A DNA stretch of 64,000 bases, taken from contig NZ_JWLL01000003.1 in assembly GCF_000814025.1 (NCBI RefSeq), positions 62,001 to 126,000 of the forward strand, read 5' to 3'. The notes under the pieces are model-generated. The model was not told the DNA's origin. It saw only the letters and a list, made by a program, of their open reading frames with translations, and searched no databases. Below, piece after piece: positions 1-8,679 of this stretch. Position 1 is the stretch's first letter. Each line of letters opens with the position of its first letter. The DNA comes from Tateyamaria sp. ANG-S1 (GTDB lineage Bacteria > Pseudomonadota > Alphaproteobacteria > Rhodobacterales > Rhodobacteraceae). The position numbers were made by a program, and so were the translations under genes.

Positions 1-60
1 CATCCTCCTGCGTTTTGGCGGATCATCCTGAAGGATTTCGCGACTGTCCATCCCGGTCAT
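1..60 (-). CDS. Possible 5' end of a divergent gene, cut by the window edge
   Basis: Reading leftward from an ATG at 60, the frame stays open to the window edge and encodes MTGMDSREILQDDPPKRRRM, with a second possible ATG at 51. No Shine-Dalgarno sequence precedes the ATG at 60; an AGGAGG lies directly in front of a third in-frame ATG at position 3. The fragment is divergent to the ArsR-type gene, and the palindrome at 81-100 lies between them, as would be expected for a target of that regulator. With only 20 codons visible the gene is not identifiable and may not be real. Confidence 0.25.
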   Translation of the reverse strand, partial: MTGMDSREILQDDPPKRRRM

Positions 61-80
61 TACAAATTCTATAGGTTACC

Positions 81-100
81 ATATTGTCACGTGACTATAT
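81..100. promoter_or_regulatory. Palindromic operator candidate
   Basis: The core GTCACGTGAC (86-95) is a perfect 10-bp palindrome. It is flanked by ATAT on both sides (81-84 and 97-100), so 18 of 20 positions are symmetric. It ends 20 bp before the ArsR-type start codon. ArsR-family dimers commonly bind such sites over their own promoters, so autoregulation is likely. That is inference from position and symmetry. Confidence 0.55.
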
Positions 101-119
101 AATCACATATAAGAATTCC

Positions 120-893
120 ATGGATGATCTGTTCAAAGCCTTGTCCGACCCCGCTCGCCGCACGCTGCTTGATGCTTTGCGCGACCGTGACGGTCAGACC
201 CTGCAGGACTTGCAGGGCCTGCTCGACATGACCCGGTTCGGGGTCATGAAGCATCTGGGTGTTCTGGAAGAGGCCGGGCTGATCACCACGAAAAAGGTGG
301 GGCGCTTCAAGCACCACTATCTCAACGCCCTGCCCCTGCAGGAAGCGATTGACCGTTGGATCGACCCCTACCGGGTCAAACCTGCGGCCCGAGCGGTACT
401 CGACCTCAAATATCAGCTTGAAGACGAAGGAGACCCCGAGATGTCAAAACCCGATTTCGTGATGGAGACATATATCAAGACCACGCAGGACCGTTTGTGG
501 GAGGTGCTGCTGGATGAAGATGCAGTGCGGCATTACCACTTCATCTGCAGCAAGGCGACGCGCAATGGTGATGCGATCACCATGCACTTTCCCGATGGCT
601 CGCCCATGCTGACCAACCGGCTGCTGTCATCGGATCCCAAAAGCCGGCAGGAATGGACATTCGAGCCGCATTGGGGCCCCACAACCGAGATCCCAGCCAG
701 CCGCGTGGTGTACTTGATACGTCCCGAGGGTGATTTTGTCCGTCTGACCGTCGAACACTATAAATTGGGCGAACCGGCCGTGCCGGGTGAAGGGGTGGCC
801 GATGGATGGGTGCGCTGGGCCGCGGGGCTAAAAACCTGGCTTGAGACGGGTGAAGACGCCCATATCGGCCCCATGGATCAGGTGGAGGCGTAA
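120..893 (+). CDS. ArsR-type HTH regulator fused to an SRPBCC domain
   Basis: The 257-residue protein has two parts. Residues 1-95 are an ArsR-like winged helix (FKALSDPARRTLLDAL, then a recognition region around DMTRFGVMKHLGVLEEAGLI). Residues 110-245 are an AHSA1/SRPBCC fold of the START/Bet v1 type, with a hydrophobic cavity that could bind a small ligand. Such fusions act as one-component transcription factors; the ligand here is unknown. The ATG at 120 is preferred over a TTG at 84, because the TTG lies inside the palindromic site at 81-100 and adds an unconserved extension. The MAPEG gene follows after 3 bp, so the two are probably cotranscribed. Confidence 0.85.
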   Translation: MDDLFKALSDPARRTLLDALRDRDGQTLQDLQGLLDMTRFGVMKHLGVLEEAGLITTKKVGRFKHHYLNALPLQEAIDRWIDPYRVKPAARAVLDLKYQLEDEGDPEMSKPDFVMETYIKTTQDRLWEVLLDEDAVRHYHFICSKATRNGDAITMHFPDGSPMLTNRLLSSDPKSRQEWTFEPHWGPTTEIPASRVVYLIRPEGDFVRLTVEHYKLGEPAVPGEGVADGWVRWAAGLKTWLETGEDAHIGPMDQVEA

Positions 894-896
894 GTC

Positions 897-1313
897 ATGG
901 CGACCGAACTTGGTGTTCTGGGGATACTCGCGCTGATGGCAGCGTCCCTGTGGATTCCGTACATCGTCGGCGTGAATACCGCTCCCGAAGGGTCGATCCC
1001 GGCTGATGCGCCTGACGGCTTTATCCTCTCGCCCGACCCGAATGTGCACCGCCCGTGGGTGCGGCGGGCATATCGGGCGCATCTGAACCTGCTGGAGCAA
1101 TCTGTGCCATTTGCCGTGCTGGTCCTGCTGGTCGATCGCGTGGACGGGTTCACGGCGCTTACGCTTTGGGCCAGCATCGCCTTTCTGCTGCTGCGGATCG
1201 CGCATGCGGTGGGCTACATCACCGGCACGGCGCGCTTTCCAGGCCGTCCGCTGATCTTTACCGGCGGCTGGGTATGTTGCCTTTTGATGGGCTGGGCGCT
1301 TTTTGCGGCCTGA
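897..1313 (+). CDS. MAPEG family membrane protein
   Basis: The 138-residue protein has about four hydrophobic segments (near residues 6-24, 68-84, 88-108 and 118-137). The loop RAYRAHLNLLEQSVPF is typical of the MAPEG family, whose members are trimeric membrane enzymes that include microsomal glutathione transferases; most bacterial members have no assigned substrate. It follows the ArsR-SRPBCC gene by 3 bp and is followed by a strong hairpin terminator, so the two genes form a closed unit. The regulator may sense a hydrophobic compound that the MAPEG protein helps to detoxify, but that is inference from the gene pair. Confidence 0.85.
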   Translation: MATELGVLGILALMAASLWIPYIVGVNTAPEGSIPADAPDGFILSPDPNVHRPWVRRAYRAHLNLLEQSVPFAVLVLLVDRVDGFTALTLWASIAFLLLRIAHAVGYITGTARFPGRPLIFTGGWVCCLLMGWALFAA

Positions 1314-1318
1314 TGCCG

Positions 1319-1346
1319 ATCCGCGCCCTTGACGGGCGCGGATTTG
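1319..1346 (+). terminator. Terminator hairpin after the MAPEG gene
   Basis: ATCCGCGCCC (1319-1328) and GGGCGCGGAT (1334-1343) form a perfect 10-bp stem with a 5-nt loop, followed by TTT. It starts 6 bp after the MAPEG stop codon. Confidence 0.7.
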
Positions 1347-1439
1347 CCGGTTTCGGTATGTGCATGAGCAACCGCATTACACACCGCTATTACTATGGCA
1401 CGCATTCCCTGCGTGCTTTTGGTGTGTCTGCATAACACC

Positions 1440-1463
1440 AAGGCCGCGTTCGAGCGGCCTTTC
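1440..1463 (+). terminator. Hairpin ahead of the GNAT gene
   Basis: AAGGCCGC (1440-1447) pairs perfectly with GCGGCCTT (1454-1461) around a 6-nt loop and is followed by a short T run. It is 43 bp upstream of the GNAT start codon. It may be a second terminator for the upstream unit or part of the GNAT leader. The stretch 1347-1439 between the hairpins holds no recognisable gene. Confidence 0.4.
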
Positions 1464-1505
1464 CCTGCCTTCCCGAACGCGGCGCGTTTGAGAAAGGAGG
1501 CAGAG

Positions 1506-1958
1506 ATGCCCATAGACATACGCAAGATGACCGAAGCCGATGTGCCGCAGGTCGTAACCATGATCAACGGCTTGGCCGCCTGCCATGACGATCAGCCGGA
1601 CATTGATGCGGAGCGTTTGGCGCGTGATGCGCTGGGACCGCACCCATGGGCGACAGTGCTGGTCGCAGATGGCGGGTCACAGTTGCTGGGATATGCGGCG
1701 CTGCTGCCCATGGCGCAGTTGCAGTTCGGCGTACGCGGCATGGATATGCACCACCTGTTTGTCAGTCGCGATGCGCGCGGCAATGGTGTCGGTGGGGCAC
1801 TGGTGCGTGCCTGTCAGAAGCAAGCGCGCGAGATGGAGTGTAGTTTTATGACCGTGGGCACGCACCCCGACAATCGCAAGGCCATGCGGTTCTATGAACG
1901 CGAGGGGTTCCTGCGCCGTAGCGGCCCTGGCCCACGTTTCAGCGTGCGTCTAGCATGA
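1506..1958 (+). CDS. GNAT family N-acetyltransferase
   Basis: The 150-residue protein is a single-domain acetyl-CoA-dependent acetyltransferase. The acetyl-CoA pyrophosphate-binding motif is VSRDARGNGVGGALVRACQ, around residues 86-104, and the late motif NRKAMRFYEREGF is also present. The substrate is unknown. An upstream in-frame start is possible, but the ATG at 1506 follows a near-perfect AAAGGAGG (1493-1500) with 5-nt spacing, which decides the start. A composite hairpin follows the stop codon. Confidence 0.85.
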   Translation: MPIDIRKMTEADVPQVVTMINGLAACHDDQPDIDAERLARDALGPHPWATVLVADGGSQLLGYAALLPMAQLQFGVRGMDMHHLFVSRDARGNGVGGALVRACQKQAREMECSFMTVGTHPDNRKAMRFYEREGFLRRSGPGPRFSVRLA

Positions 1959-1966
1959 CAATTGCC

Positions 1967-2015
1967 GCATGTCGAAAAGCTGAAAAGTGCAAGCCACTTG
2001 TCAGCGACATGCTTT
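1967..2015 (+). terminator. Composite hairpin after the GNAT gene
   Basis: GCATGTCG (1967-1974) pairs with CGACATGC (2005-2012), and TTT follows. An inner AAGTG/CACTT stem lies inside the loop. It begins 9 bp past the GNAT stop and just touches the 3' end of the opposing small gene. Confidence 0.5.
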
Positions 2016-2226
2016 ACCCGCCGACATAAGGCCCTTTCGCGGGGCGGTAGAACGTCTTTTGATTGTGAAGCCGCCCCAAGAGGTCGTGGATCTGACGCAC
2101 GTCGTCATTCGCCGCTTTGCAGGCGAGGTCATCATTGATGGCGGCACTTTCGGACGCGCGCAGCGCATCCTCGATCAGATCCAGGTCTTCTACGGAAAGT
2201 TCGAAGGTCTTGTTGTACTTGGGCAC
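2014..2226 (-). CDS. Small conserved-type hypothetical protein
   Basis: The 70-residue acidic, helix-rich protein (MPKYNKTFELSVEDLDLIEDALR at the N-terminus, given here only as a start marker) has no signal peptide or membrane segment and no recognised domain. It starts at GTG 2226, preceded by GAGAGGAA at good spacing. The coding-like composition and ribosome-binding site support a real gene. It converges with the GNAT gene and is divergent to the MFS gene. The function is unknown. Confidence 0.6.
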   Translation of the reverse strand: MPKYNKTFELSVEDLDLIEDALRASESAAINDDLACKAANDDVRQIHDLLGRLHNQKTFYRPAKGPYVGG

Positions 2227-2380
2227 TGCGCGTTCCTCTCGCGATCAGAAGTTTCCGATAGTGAACAACCACCGTAATCAAGGATTCGCCCGCGCGCGTC
2301 CAGTACAAAAGGTCGGTTTTGGCCTGATATTTGTCGTTTTGCCTGTATGCCTTTGTATGCGGCATTGAAGCTGCCTCAAT

Positions 2381-3562
2381 ATGCGCCATAACCGGGCAAT
2401 GACCCCGCCCCGTTTGCTGATCCCTATCCTGTCCGCCTGCAACTTCCTGATCGGGGTGGGTGCCTTTGTCATCGTGGGCGTGCTGGAGCCGCTGGGCGCG
2501 GATTTCGGGATCACGCCTGCATCGGCGGGCACGTTGATGACGGCATATGCCCTTGGCTATGCGGTGCTGTCGCCCGTACTGGTGGCACTGACCGGAGCGG
2601 TCGGACGACGGCGGGTTATGGCGTTCGGGCTGTCCCTTTTCCTGGCCGCGGCGCTGCTGTCTGCGCTGGCGCCCAACATGATTGTGCTGAGCATTGCGCG
2701 CATCATGGCCGCAGCAGGTGCGGGTATGTTCACACCCGTAGCAGCGGCCGTCGCGGCGGCGCTTTATCCGGTCGAGATGCGGGCGCGCGTGTTGGCGGCC
2801 GTGTTCTTTGGCCTGACACTGGCGCAAGTCGTCGGTGTGCCTGCGGGCAGCTGGATCGCCTACACCTTCGGCTGGCGCTGGGCCTTCTGGGTGGTCGTAG
2901 TACTTGCCCTGCCCGCGCTCGCGTTGATCTGGACCTTTGTGCCCAGGGGCTTGAGCTTTCAGCCAGTGTCGCTGCGTGACCTTGGCGGTGTGCTGCGCAA
3001 CGGGCGGATGATGCTGGCCGTTCTGTTCACAGGCACATTCCTCGGGGCCATCTACGTCCTTTACACTTACATCGCGCCGCTCTTGAGCGAGACGATGGGC
3101 TATGGCCGTGATGGCGTGACGCTTGTACTTGCGATCTTTGGCGTCGGCGCGGTGATCGGCAACATCGCGGGCGGCTTTCTGGCCGACCGGATCGGTTGGG
3201 CAAAGACGCTGACACTCCTGTGCATCTGCCAGATCGTGCTCATGCCCCTGTTTTCGCTGCTGCCTCAGTCAGACCTCGCCGTGATCCTGCTGGCGCTTGG
3301 ATGGGCCACGTCCGGTTGGGCGTTCATGGCAGGCCAGCAGATGCGTCTGATCGGCCTGTCGGGGCCGCAGGCGCCCGTGGTGCTGGCCCTGAATGCGGCG
3401 GCCATCTACGTGGGGGCCGCGGTCGGGTCGGCGCTTGGCGGTTGGGTCATCGACAGCTTTGGCATCATCTATGTGGGTCTCGCCGCTGGGATCGGATCCG
3501 CCCTTGCGCTTTTGCACCTCAGCTTGTCCATCAAACGCAGCCCGACGCCACAGACCGCTTGA
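2381..3562 (+). CDS. MFS transporter, drug:H+ antiporter type
   Basis: The 393-residue protein has about twelve hydrophobic segments, the usual size for a 12-TM major facilitator. The loop between TM2 and TM3 reads LTGAVGRRRVMAFG, the family's motif A region, and the protein resembles AraJ/DHA1 efflux permeases. The likely role is proton-driven export of a small molecule at the inner membrane; the substrate cannot be read from the sequence. An alternative start is ATG 2399. No ribosome-binding site clearly decides between them. The gene is monocistronic in appearance, ahead of thrS. Confidence 0.85.
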   Translation: MRHNRAMTPPRLLIPILSACNFLIGVGAFVIVGVLEPLGADFGITPASAGTLMTAYALGYAVLSPVLVALTGAVGRRRVMAFGLSLFLAAALLSALAPNMIVLSIARIMAAAGAGMFTPVAAAVAAALYPVEMRARVLAAVFFGLTLAQVVGVPAGSWIAYTFGWRWAFWVVVVLALPALALIWTFVPRGLSFQPVSLRDLGGVLRNGRMMLAVLFTGTFLGAIYVLYTYIAPLLSETMGYGRDGVTLVLAIFGVGAVIGNIAGGFLADRIGWAKTLTLLCICQIVLMPLFSLLPQSDLAVILLALGWATSGWAFMAGQQMRLIGLSGPQAPVVLALNAAAIYVGAAVGSALGGWVIDSFGIIYVGLAAGIGSALALLHLSLSIKRSPTPQTA

Positions 3563-3649
3563 CGGACGCCTCTGCGCCTGTCAAAGCGCCTGCACACATA
3601 CCCTAGCAACCGGGCGTTCCGTGGGCGCCAAACTGACGAGGATGCCGAT

Positions 3650-5593
3650 ATGGCCAAAGATCAGCAGCAGATTTCCCTTACTTTTCCCGACGGCAATGCA
3701 CGCGCCTACGACGCAGGCGTGACACCCGCTGCCGTGGCAGAGAGCATTTCCAAGAGCCTGTCCAAGAAAGCCATCAGCGCGACCGTGAACGGCCAGCACT
3801 GGGACTTGCAGTGGCCCATTGAGGGCGACGCAACGGTCGCCATCCACACCATGCAGGACGAGGCGCAGGCCAATGAGCTCGTGCGCCACGACCTCGCCCA
3901 CATCATGGCGCGCGCCGTGCAGGAGATCTGGCCCGATACCAAGGTGACCATCGGTCCCGTTATTGAGCATGGTTGGTACTACGATTTCGACCGGGAAGAG
4001 CCCTTCACCCCCGAAGATCTCGGTCTCATCGAAAAGAAGATGAAAGAAATCATCAACAAGCGTGACCCCGTGCGCACCGAGGTGTGGGACCGCGATGTGG
4101 CAATCCAGTTCTACAAGGACCGGAACGAGCCTTACAAGGTCGAGCTGATCGAGAGCATTCCAGGCGACGAACCGCTGCGTATGTACTGGCACGGCGACTG
4201 GCAGGACCTGTGTCGCGGGCCGCACCTGCAACACACCGGTCAGGTCCCCGGCGATGCGTTCAAGCTGATGAGCGTTGCCGGTGCCTACTGGCGCGGCGAT
4301 TCCGACCGGCAGATGTTGCAGCGCATCTATGGCGTCGCCTTCACCGGCAAGGAAAAGCTTAAAGCGCACCTGACCATGCTGGAAGAGGCCGCCAAGCGTG
4401 ACCACCGCAAACTGGGCCGCGAAATGGACCTGTTCCATTTCGAAGAGGTCGCACCAGGGTCGGTGTTCTGGCACCCCGCCGGCTGGCGCGTGTTCCAGAC
4501 CCTGATCGATTATATGCGCCGCCGTCAGGACGCGGTTGATTACATCGAGGTCAACACACCCGACATCATGGACCGGGCGTTGTGGGAAACCTCGGGCCAC
4601 TGGTTCAACTATATGGACAACATGTTCCTGGCCCAGACCCATGACGACCGGGACTATGCGCTCAAGCCGATGAACTGCCCGGGTCATATGATGATCTACA
4701 ATCATACCCTGCGCAGCTACCGGGAATTGCCCATCAAGATCTCGGAATTCGGCAAGGTACACCGGTACGAGCCGTCGGGTGCCCTGCACGGTCTTATGCG
4801 TGTCCGCAGCTTTACCCAGGACGATGCGCATATTTACTGCACCCCAGATCAGCTGTTCGAAGAATGTGCCAAGGTCAACAAACTGATCCTGTCCATCTAC
4901 AAGGATTTCGGCTTCGAAGACGTGCATGTCAAACTGTCGACCCGACCGGAAAACCGGATCGGCAGCGACGAGGTGTGGGACCTTTCCGAAGATGCACTGC
5001 GCACCACGCTGGAAGATGCGAACATGAACTACACCATCTTCGAAGGCGAAGGGGCGTTCTACGGGCCCAAGCTGGAATACGTTCTGCGCGACGCCATCGG
5101 GCGTGACTGGCAATGCGGCACCCTGCAGGTGGATTACAACCTGCCGGAACGCTTCGGTTCAACCTATGTCAGCGCCTCGGGCGAGAAACTGGCGCCGGTC
5201 ATGCTGCACCGCGCGCTCTTTGGCTCGCTTGAGCGGTTCACTGGCATCCTGATCGAGAACTGGGAAGGCAAGCTGCCCTTCTGGCTGGCCCCGCGCCAGG
5301 TCGTGGTCGCCTCGATCACGTCGGAGGCCGATGGATACGTGCAAGAGGTGGTCGACACCCTGCGCAAAGCAGGTGTGCAGGCCGAGGCGGACATGCGCAA
5401 CGAAAAGATCAACTACAAGGTGCGCGAACACTCGCTGTCGAAAGTGCCGGTCATCCTAGCCGTGGGCGCGCGTGAGGTTGAGGAGAAAACCGTATCCGTG
5501 CGCCGCCTGGGTCAAAAACAGACCAGCGTGCAGGCCTTGACAGATGTGACCGCACAGCTTGCGGCCGAGGCCACACCGCCGGATCTGCGGTAA
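3650..5593 (+). CDS. thrS: Threonine--tRNA ligase
   Basis: The 647-residue protein has normal bacterial ThrRS length and order. An N-terminal TGS domain (about residues 5-70) is followed by an editing domain with the HDLAHIMA motif, then the class II catalytic core with motif 2 ([22 protein letters not shown]) and motif 3 ([12 protein letters not shown]). The C-terminal anticodon-binding domain comes last. It charges tRNA-Thr with threonine in the cytosol. The start ATG 3650 follows GAGGA. A clear hairpin terminator lies 41 bp after the stop, separating thrS from the DUF2282 operon. Confidence 0.97.
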   Translation: MAKDQQQISLTFPDGNARAYDAGVTPAAVAESISKSLSKKAISATVNGQHWDLQWPIEGDATVAIHTMQDEAQANELVRHDLAHIMARAVQEIWPDTKVTIGPVIEHGWYYDFDREEPFTPEDLGLIEKKMKEIINKRDPVRTEVWDRDVAIQFYKDRNEPYKVELIESIPGDEPLRMYWHGDWQDLCRGPHLQHTGQVPGDAFKLMSVAGAYWRGDSDRQMLQRIYGVAFTGKEKLKAHLTMLEEAAKRDHRKLGREMDLFHFEEVAPGSVFWHPAGWRVFQTLIDYMRRRQDAVDYIEVNTPDIMDRALWETSGHWFNYMDNMFLAQTHDDRDYALKPMNCPGHMMIYNHTLRSYRELPIKISEFGKVHRYEPSGALHGLMRVRSFTQDDAHIYCTPDQLFEECAKVNKLILSIYKDFGFEDVHVKLSTRPENRIGSDEVWDLSEDALRTTLEDANMNYTIFEGEGAFYGPKLEYVLRDAIGRDWQCGTLQVDYNLPERFGSTYVSASGEKLAPVMLHRALFGSLERFTGILIENWEGKLPFWLAPRQVVVASITSEADGYVQEVVDTLRKAGVQAEADMRNEKINYKVREHSLSKVPVILAVGAREVEEKTVSVRRLGQKQTSVQALTDVTAQLAAEATPPDLR

Positions 5594-5633
5594 ACACCCG
5601 TTTTTGCAACAAAAGATGCAGCAGACTGCAACA

Positions 5634-5668
5634 ATGGGCCGGAATCCAAGGGGATTTCGGCCCATCTT
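5634..5668 (+). terminator. thrS terminator
   Basis: ATGGGCCGGAAT (5634-5645) pairs with ATTTCGGCCCAT (5654-5665) over 12 positions with one G-T pair and an 8-nt loop. CTTCT follows. Confidence 0.65.
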
Positions 5669-5786
5669 CTGACATCTGATAACGGGTCTGTGACACACCA
5701 CCTCGTGAGTGGTAAGTTTTGGGCAAGCCATCTTATGTATGGCTCACGAACGCACAGTAACCGATCTCCGAAAGGGACGTTTGAAG

Positions 5787-6095
5787 ATGTCAAAAACCAT
5801 GAAATCCGTTGCCATCGTTGGCGCTGTTGCCGCTGCCATGACCGCCCATTCCGCTACCTCTGCCGAAGCAGCTGGCAAAGAGAAGTGCTATGGCATTTCG
5901 CTAGCCGGTGAGAACGATTGCGCCGCAGGCCCCGGCACCACATGCGCGGGCACATCGACCGTGGACTACCAGGGTAACGCCTGGACACTGGTTGACGCTG
6001 GCACCTGCGCCGAGATCGAGCTGCCTGCCATGGCAGACGGCACCGCACGTCAGGGCTCGCTCGAAGAGCTGGACCGCGACCTGCCCTCCGCTTAA
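5787..6095 (+). CDS. bufA1: Bufferin-type precursor peptide, DUF2282 (BufA1-like)
   Basis: The 102-residue protein has an N-terminal signal peptide (residues 1-29, hydrophobic core about 7-20). The secreted part has four cysteines, at 34, 45, 53 and 74, including the family's EKCYG motif (residues 32-36). DUF2282 proteins encoded beside DUF692 enzymes are the bufferins, ribosomally made peptides. Their cysteines are modified to thiooxazoles by the DUF692/DUF2063 pair, and they help the cell tolerate copper in the periplasm. It is the first gene of a four-gene unit. The ATG at 5787 is chosen because the signal peptide starts there and AAGGGAC precedes it; an upstream extension to 5709 lacks support. 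Confidence 0.88.
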   Translation: MSKTMKSVAIVGAVAAAMTAHSATSAEAAGKEKCYGISLAGENDCAAGPGTTCAGTSTVDYQGNAWTLVDAGTCAEIELPAMADGTARQGSLEELDRDLPSA

Positions 6096-6174
6096 GGCGC
6101 GCGTCACACGCCTGCGCCGGACCTTGGCGGGTCCGGCGCCCCCTACCTGATCCCACTGCTTCAAAGGGTCCGAG

Positions 6175-7035
6175 ATGCTGGATGCGACACTGACACCGCC
6201 CCGCCTGCCCGCCGCCCCCGGCGTGGGATACAAAGCGCAGCATTTCGCCGACCTGCGCGACGCGCCCGGCTCGGTGAAGTGGCTGGAAATACACGCAGAA
6301 AATTACATGGGCGATGGCGGTCGCCCGCATGCCCAACTGCGCGCACTGCGCGAGGATTTCGCCATTTCGGTCCATGGCGTGGGTCTGTCGATCGGCGGTG
6401 ACGGCCGCCTTGATCCGGACCATCTGGGTCGGCTGAAACATTTGGTAAGCTGGTTGGAACCCTCCAGCTTCTCCGAACATCTGGCATGGTCGACGCACGG
6501 GGCCGAGTTTCTCGACGATCTGCTGCCCCTGCCCTACACAGATGCGACCCTGACCCGCGTGGCTGAGCACATTGACGAGGTGCAGGAGGTTCTGGGCCGC
6601 CGGATGCTGCTTGAGAACCCGTCAAGCTATCTGGCCTTTGCTGAAAGCACCTGGTCCGAAACAGACTTCTTGGCCGAACTGGTCCGCCGCACCGGCTGCG
6701 GTCTGCTGCTGGACGTGAACAATGTGTTCATCTCCGCCACCAATCTCGACTACACGCCGCAATCATATCTCGACGCTTATCCCCTTGCCGCTATTGGAGA
6801 AATCCACGTGGGTGGACATGACGAGGATGAAGACGATCATGGCGCGCCGCTGTTGATCGACAGCCATGGGCGCGAGGCCGCGGAGCCTGTCTGGGCTTTG
6901 CTTGATCACGCGCTTGCTGGGACAGGGCCCGCACCTGTGCTGGTCGAATGGGACAATGATGTACCCGACTGGCCCACCCTGCGGGCCGAGGCCGAGCGTG
7001 CCGCCAGTGCCTTGGCCTCTGTGCCCGCCGGGTGA
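6175..7035 (+). CDS. bufB1: DUF692 multinuclear non-haem iron enzyme (BufB1-like)
   Basis: The 286-residue TIM-barrel protein shows the metal-ligand motifs of the MNIO/DUF692 family in order: EIHAENYMG (38-46), SVHG with His67, SEH (100-102), LENPSSY with Glu147 and Asn148, DVNN (180-183), HVGGH (211-215), DSHG (229-232) and EWD (258-260). The enzyme uses a two- or three-iron centre and O2 to modify cysteines of the precursor peptide. It needs the DUF2063 partner encoded next. It starts at ATG 6175, 79 bp after the precursor gene; the intervening bases carry a GC-rich inverted repeat (GCGCCGGACC/GGTCCGGCGC-like, about 6111-6139) that could tune expression of precursor against enzyme. Confidence 0.93.
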   Translation: MLDATLTPPRLPAAPGVGYKAQHFADLRDAPGSVKWLEIHAENYMGDGGRPHAQLRALREDFAISVHGVGLSIGGDGRLDPDHLGRLKHLVSWLEPSSFSEHLAWSTHGAEFLDDLLPLPYTDATLTRVAEHIDEVQEVLGRRMLLENPSSYLAFAESTWSETDFLAELVRRTGCGLLLDVNNVFISATNLDYTPQSYLDAYPLAAIGEIHVGGHDEDEDDHGAPLLIDSHGREAAEPVWALLDHALAGTGPAPVLVEWDNDVPDWPTLRAEAERAASALASVPAG

Positions 7036-7039
7036 CGCA

Positions 7040-7798
7040 ATGACCACCACGCAAGCCGAGTTTCGCGCCGCATTGCTTGACCCTGCGCGCGCCGTGCCGG
7101 ACGGGCTGACCGATCCGAAGGGCCAGCCGACCAGCCGCCGTTTTGCCGTCTATCGCAACAATGTCACCGTCGCACTGATCGACGCCTTGCGCACCGGGTT
7201 TCCGGTTTTGTGCAAGCTTTTGGGTGATCAGAACTTTGATCAGCTTGCCCGGCTCTTCGCCCGCGCGCACCCACCGACATCACCGCTGATGATGCACTAT
7301 GGTGAGGATTTACCTGCCTTCCTCGACAGCTTCGAACCGCTGGCGCATATTGCGTATCTGCCGGATGTCGCACGCCTCGAACTGGCCTTGCGCCGCGCGT
7401 ATCATGCAGCGGACAGAACGGCTCTTGATCCGGCACGGCTGGGCGCACTCGATCCAGATGTTCTGATGCAAACACGGTTGCACCTGTCGCCAACCGTGCA
7501 ATTGGTCCATTCCCGGTGGCCCATTCACGACATCTGGCGGTACAACACCCAAGCGGATGCGCCAAAGCCGCGTGGCATCGCTCAGCCGGTCCTCGTGACA
7601 CGAGCCGCGTTTGACCCAGAGCCCCATGCCCTCACACTCGCCCAAGCCGCTTGGCTGCAGGCGATTGCAGAGAACGCACCGCTGGAAAAAGCCGTGGATG
7701 CGGCGACCGCGCACGACGCCGAATTCGACCTTGGGCCGCTGTTGACCCTTCTGATCCAGCACAACGCCCTGACTGACATCTCCACTCCAAAGGACTGA
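7040..7798 (+). CDS. bufC1: DUF2063 partner protein of the DUF692 enzyme (BufC1-like)
   Basis: The 252-residue protein has the N-terminal DUF2063 domain (FRAALLDPARAVPDGL, then RRFAVYRNNVTVALIDALRTGFPV, about residues 8-60). This domain binds the precursor leader and presents the peptide to the iron enzyme. The remaining residues form the usual smaller C-terminal domain. The start ATG 7040 is 4 bp after the DUF692 stop, which indicates translational coupling. A longer upstream reading inside the DUF692 gene is out of keeping with the family start. Confidence 0.9.
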   Translation: MTTTQAEFRAALLDPARAVPDGLTDPKGQPTSRRFAVYRNNVTVALIDALRTGFPVLCKLLGDQNFDQLARLFARAHPPTSPLMMHYGEDLPAFLDSFEPLAHIAYLPDVARLELALRRAYHAADRTALDPARLGALDPDVLMQTRLHLSPTVQLVHSRWPIHDIWRYNTQADAPKPRGIAQPVLVTRAAFDPEPHALTLAQAAWLQAIAENAPLEKAVDAATAHDAEFDLGPLLTLLIQHNALTDISTPKD

Positions 7799-7801
7799 AC
7801 C

Positions 7802-8365
7802 ATGACTGCCCTATCCCGCCTGCATGACGCGATCTTTGGCCCGCTTGAACGCACGGACTGGCTGTTGCCAACCCTCGCCCGTTTCCTCTTTGCCGCTGTT
7901 TTGGCGGTTTATTTCTGGGTGTCGGGCATGACCAAGCTGGGCGACGGCATCTTTGGCATCTTCCAACCGTCGCTGGGGGCCTATGCCCAGATCTTTCCCA
8001 AGGTGATGGAAAATGTCGGCTACGACGTCACGCAACTGGGCTTTTATCATTGGGCGGTGGTGACGGCGGGCACTGTGGCAGAGTTTGTTCTGCCCCTTCT
8101 CATCATCATTGGCCTGCTGACGCGGCTCGCGTCGCTGGGCATGATCGGGTTTATCGTTGTGCAATCGCTGACCGACCTGAACGGCCACGGCAAATGGGAC
8201 GACGCGCTGGTGTTGGGGGCGTGGTTCGATGCCCCCTCAAACAGCCTGATCATGGACCAGCGCGCGCTGTGGGTGTTCCTGTTGCTGCTTCTGGTGATCA
8301 AAGGGGCCGGGCCGATCTCGTTCGATCGGGCCCTTGCCCCCAAACCTGCGCCGGCCGCCGCCTAA
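7802..8365 (+). CDS. DoxX family membrane protein (BufD-like)
   Basis: The 187-residue protein has four transmembrane segments (around residues 24-42, 80-103, 110-128 and 152-170) and the DoxX pattern LARFLFAAVLAVYFWVSGMTKLGDG. DoxX members are common last genes of bufferin operons; the exact role in them is not settled, and a link to membrane redox or thiol chemistry is possible. It starts 3 bp after the DUF2063 gene and ends the operon. Its stop codon overlaps that of the opposing ArsC-like gene by 4 bp. Confidence 0.88.
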   Translation: MTALSRLHDAIFGPLERTDWLLPTLARFLFAAVLAVYFWVSGMTKLGDGIFGIFQPSLGAYAQIFPKVMENVGYDVTQLGFYHWAVVTAGTVAEFVLPLLIIIGLLTRLASLGMIGFIVVQSLTDLNGHGKWDDALVLGAWFDAPSNSLIMDQRALWVFLLLLLVIKGAGPISFDRALAPKPAPAAA

Positions 8366-8679
8366 GCCACACCTAGGGCCGCTTGCACGTCCTTGGTCCA
8401 GCCAAGGTGCAAGCCGCCGTTGGCCGCAATCAGCGGTCGTTTCATCAGCGTTGGGTGCGCCGCCAGTAAGTCTTTCGGCGCGCCCTTGCGCTCTTCCTCA
8501 GACAGCCCGCGCCACGTCGTCGATCGTGTGTTGACCAGCGCATCCCCGAAGGCGGCAAGTGCTGCGTCCATCACATCGGCGGGTACACCATCGGCCCGTA
8601 CATCCACAAACTGCGCGTCTGACAAAGCCTTGATGGCCTTGCGGCAGGTGTCGCATGTTTTCAATCCGTATATTTCCAT
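8362..8679 (-). CDS. ArsC/Spx-like thioredoxin-fold protein (YffB type)
   Basis: The 105-residue single-domain protein begins MEIYGLKTCDTCRKA, with a CxxC motif (Cys9 and Cys12) at the end of the first beta strand. The short length, TWRGL and the late RPLI motif place it with the ArsC/Spx/YffB group, whose members reduce arsenate or act as thiol proteins. The YffB-like subgroup has no firm function, so arsenate reductase activity should not be assumed. It converges on the bufferin operon, overlapping the DoxX stop. Confidence 0.82.
   Translation of the reverse strand: MEIYGLKTCDTCRKAIKALSDAQFVDVRADGVPADVMDAALAAFGDALVNTRSTTWRGLSEEERKGAPKDLLAAHPTLMKRPLIAANGGLHLGWTKDVQAALGVA

Noticed and set aside
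3581-5113. 510-codon minus-strand open frame opposite thrS
   Set aside because: It lies fully antisense to the well-supported thrS gene and has the His/Val/Arg-rich composition typical of the reverse of a GC-rich gene.
5757-5781. GTAACC followed by CGTT as an ECF-sigma promoter for the bufferin operon
   Set aside because: The spacing would put the transcription start at or after the ATG, so a functional promoter at this position is unlikely.
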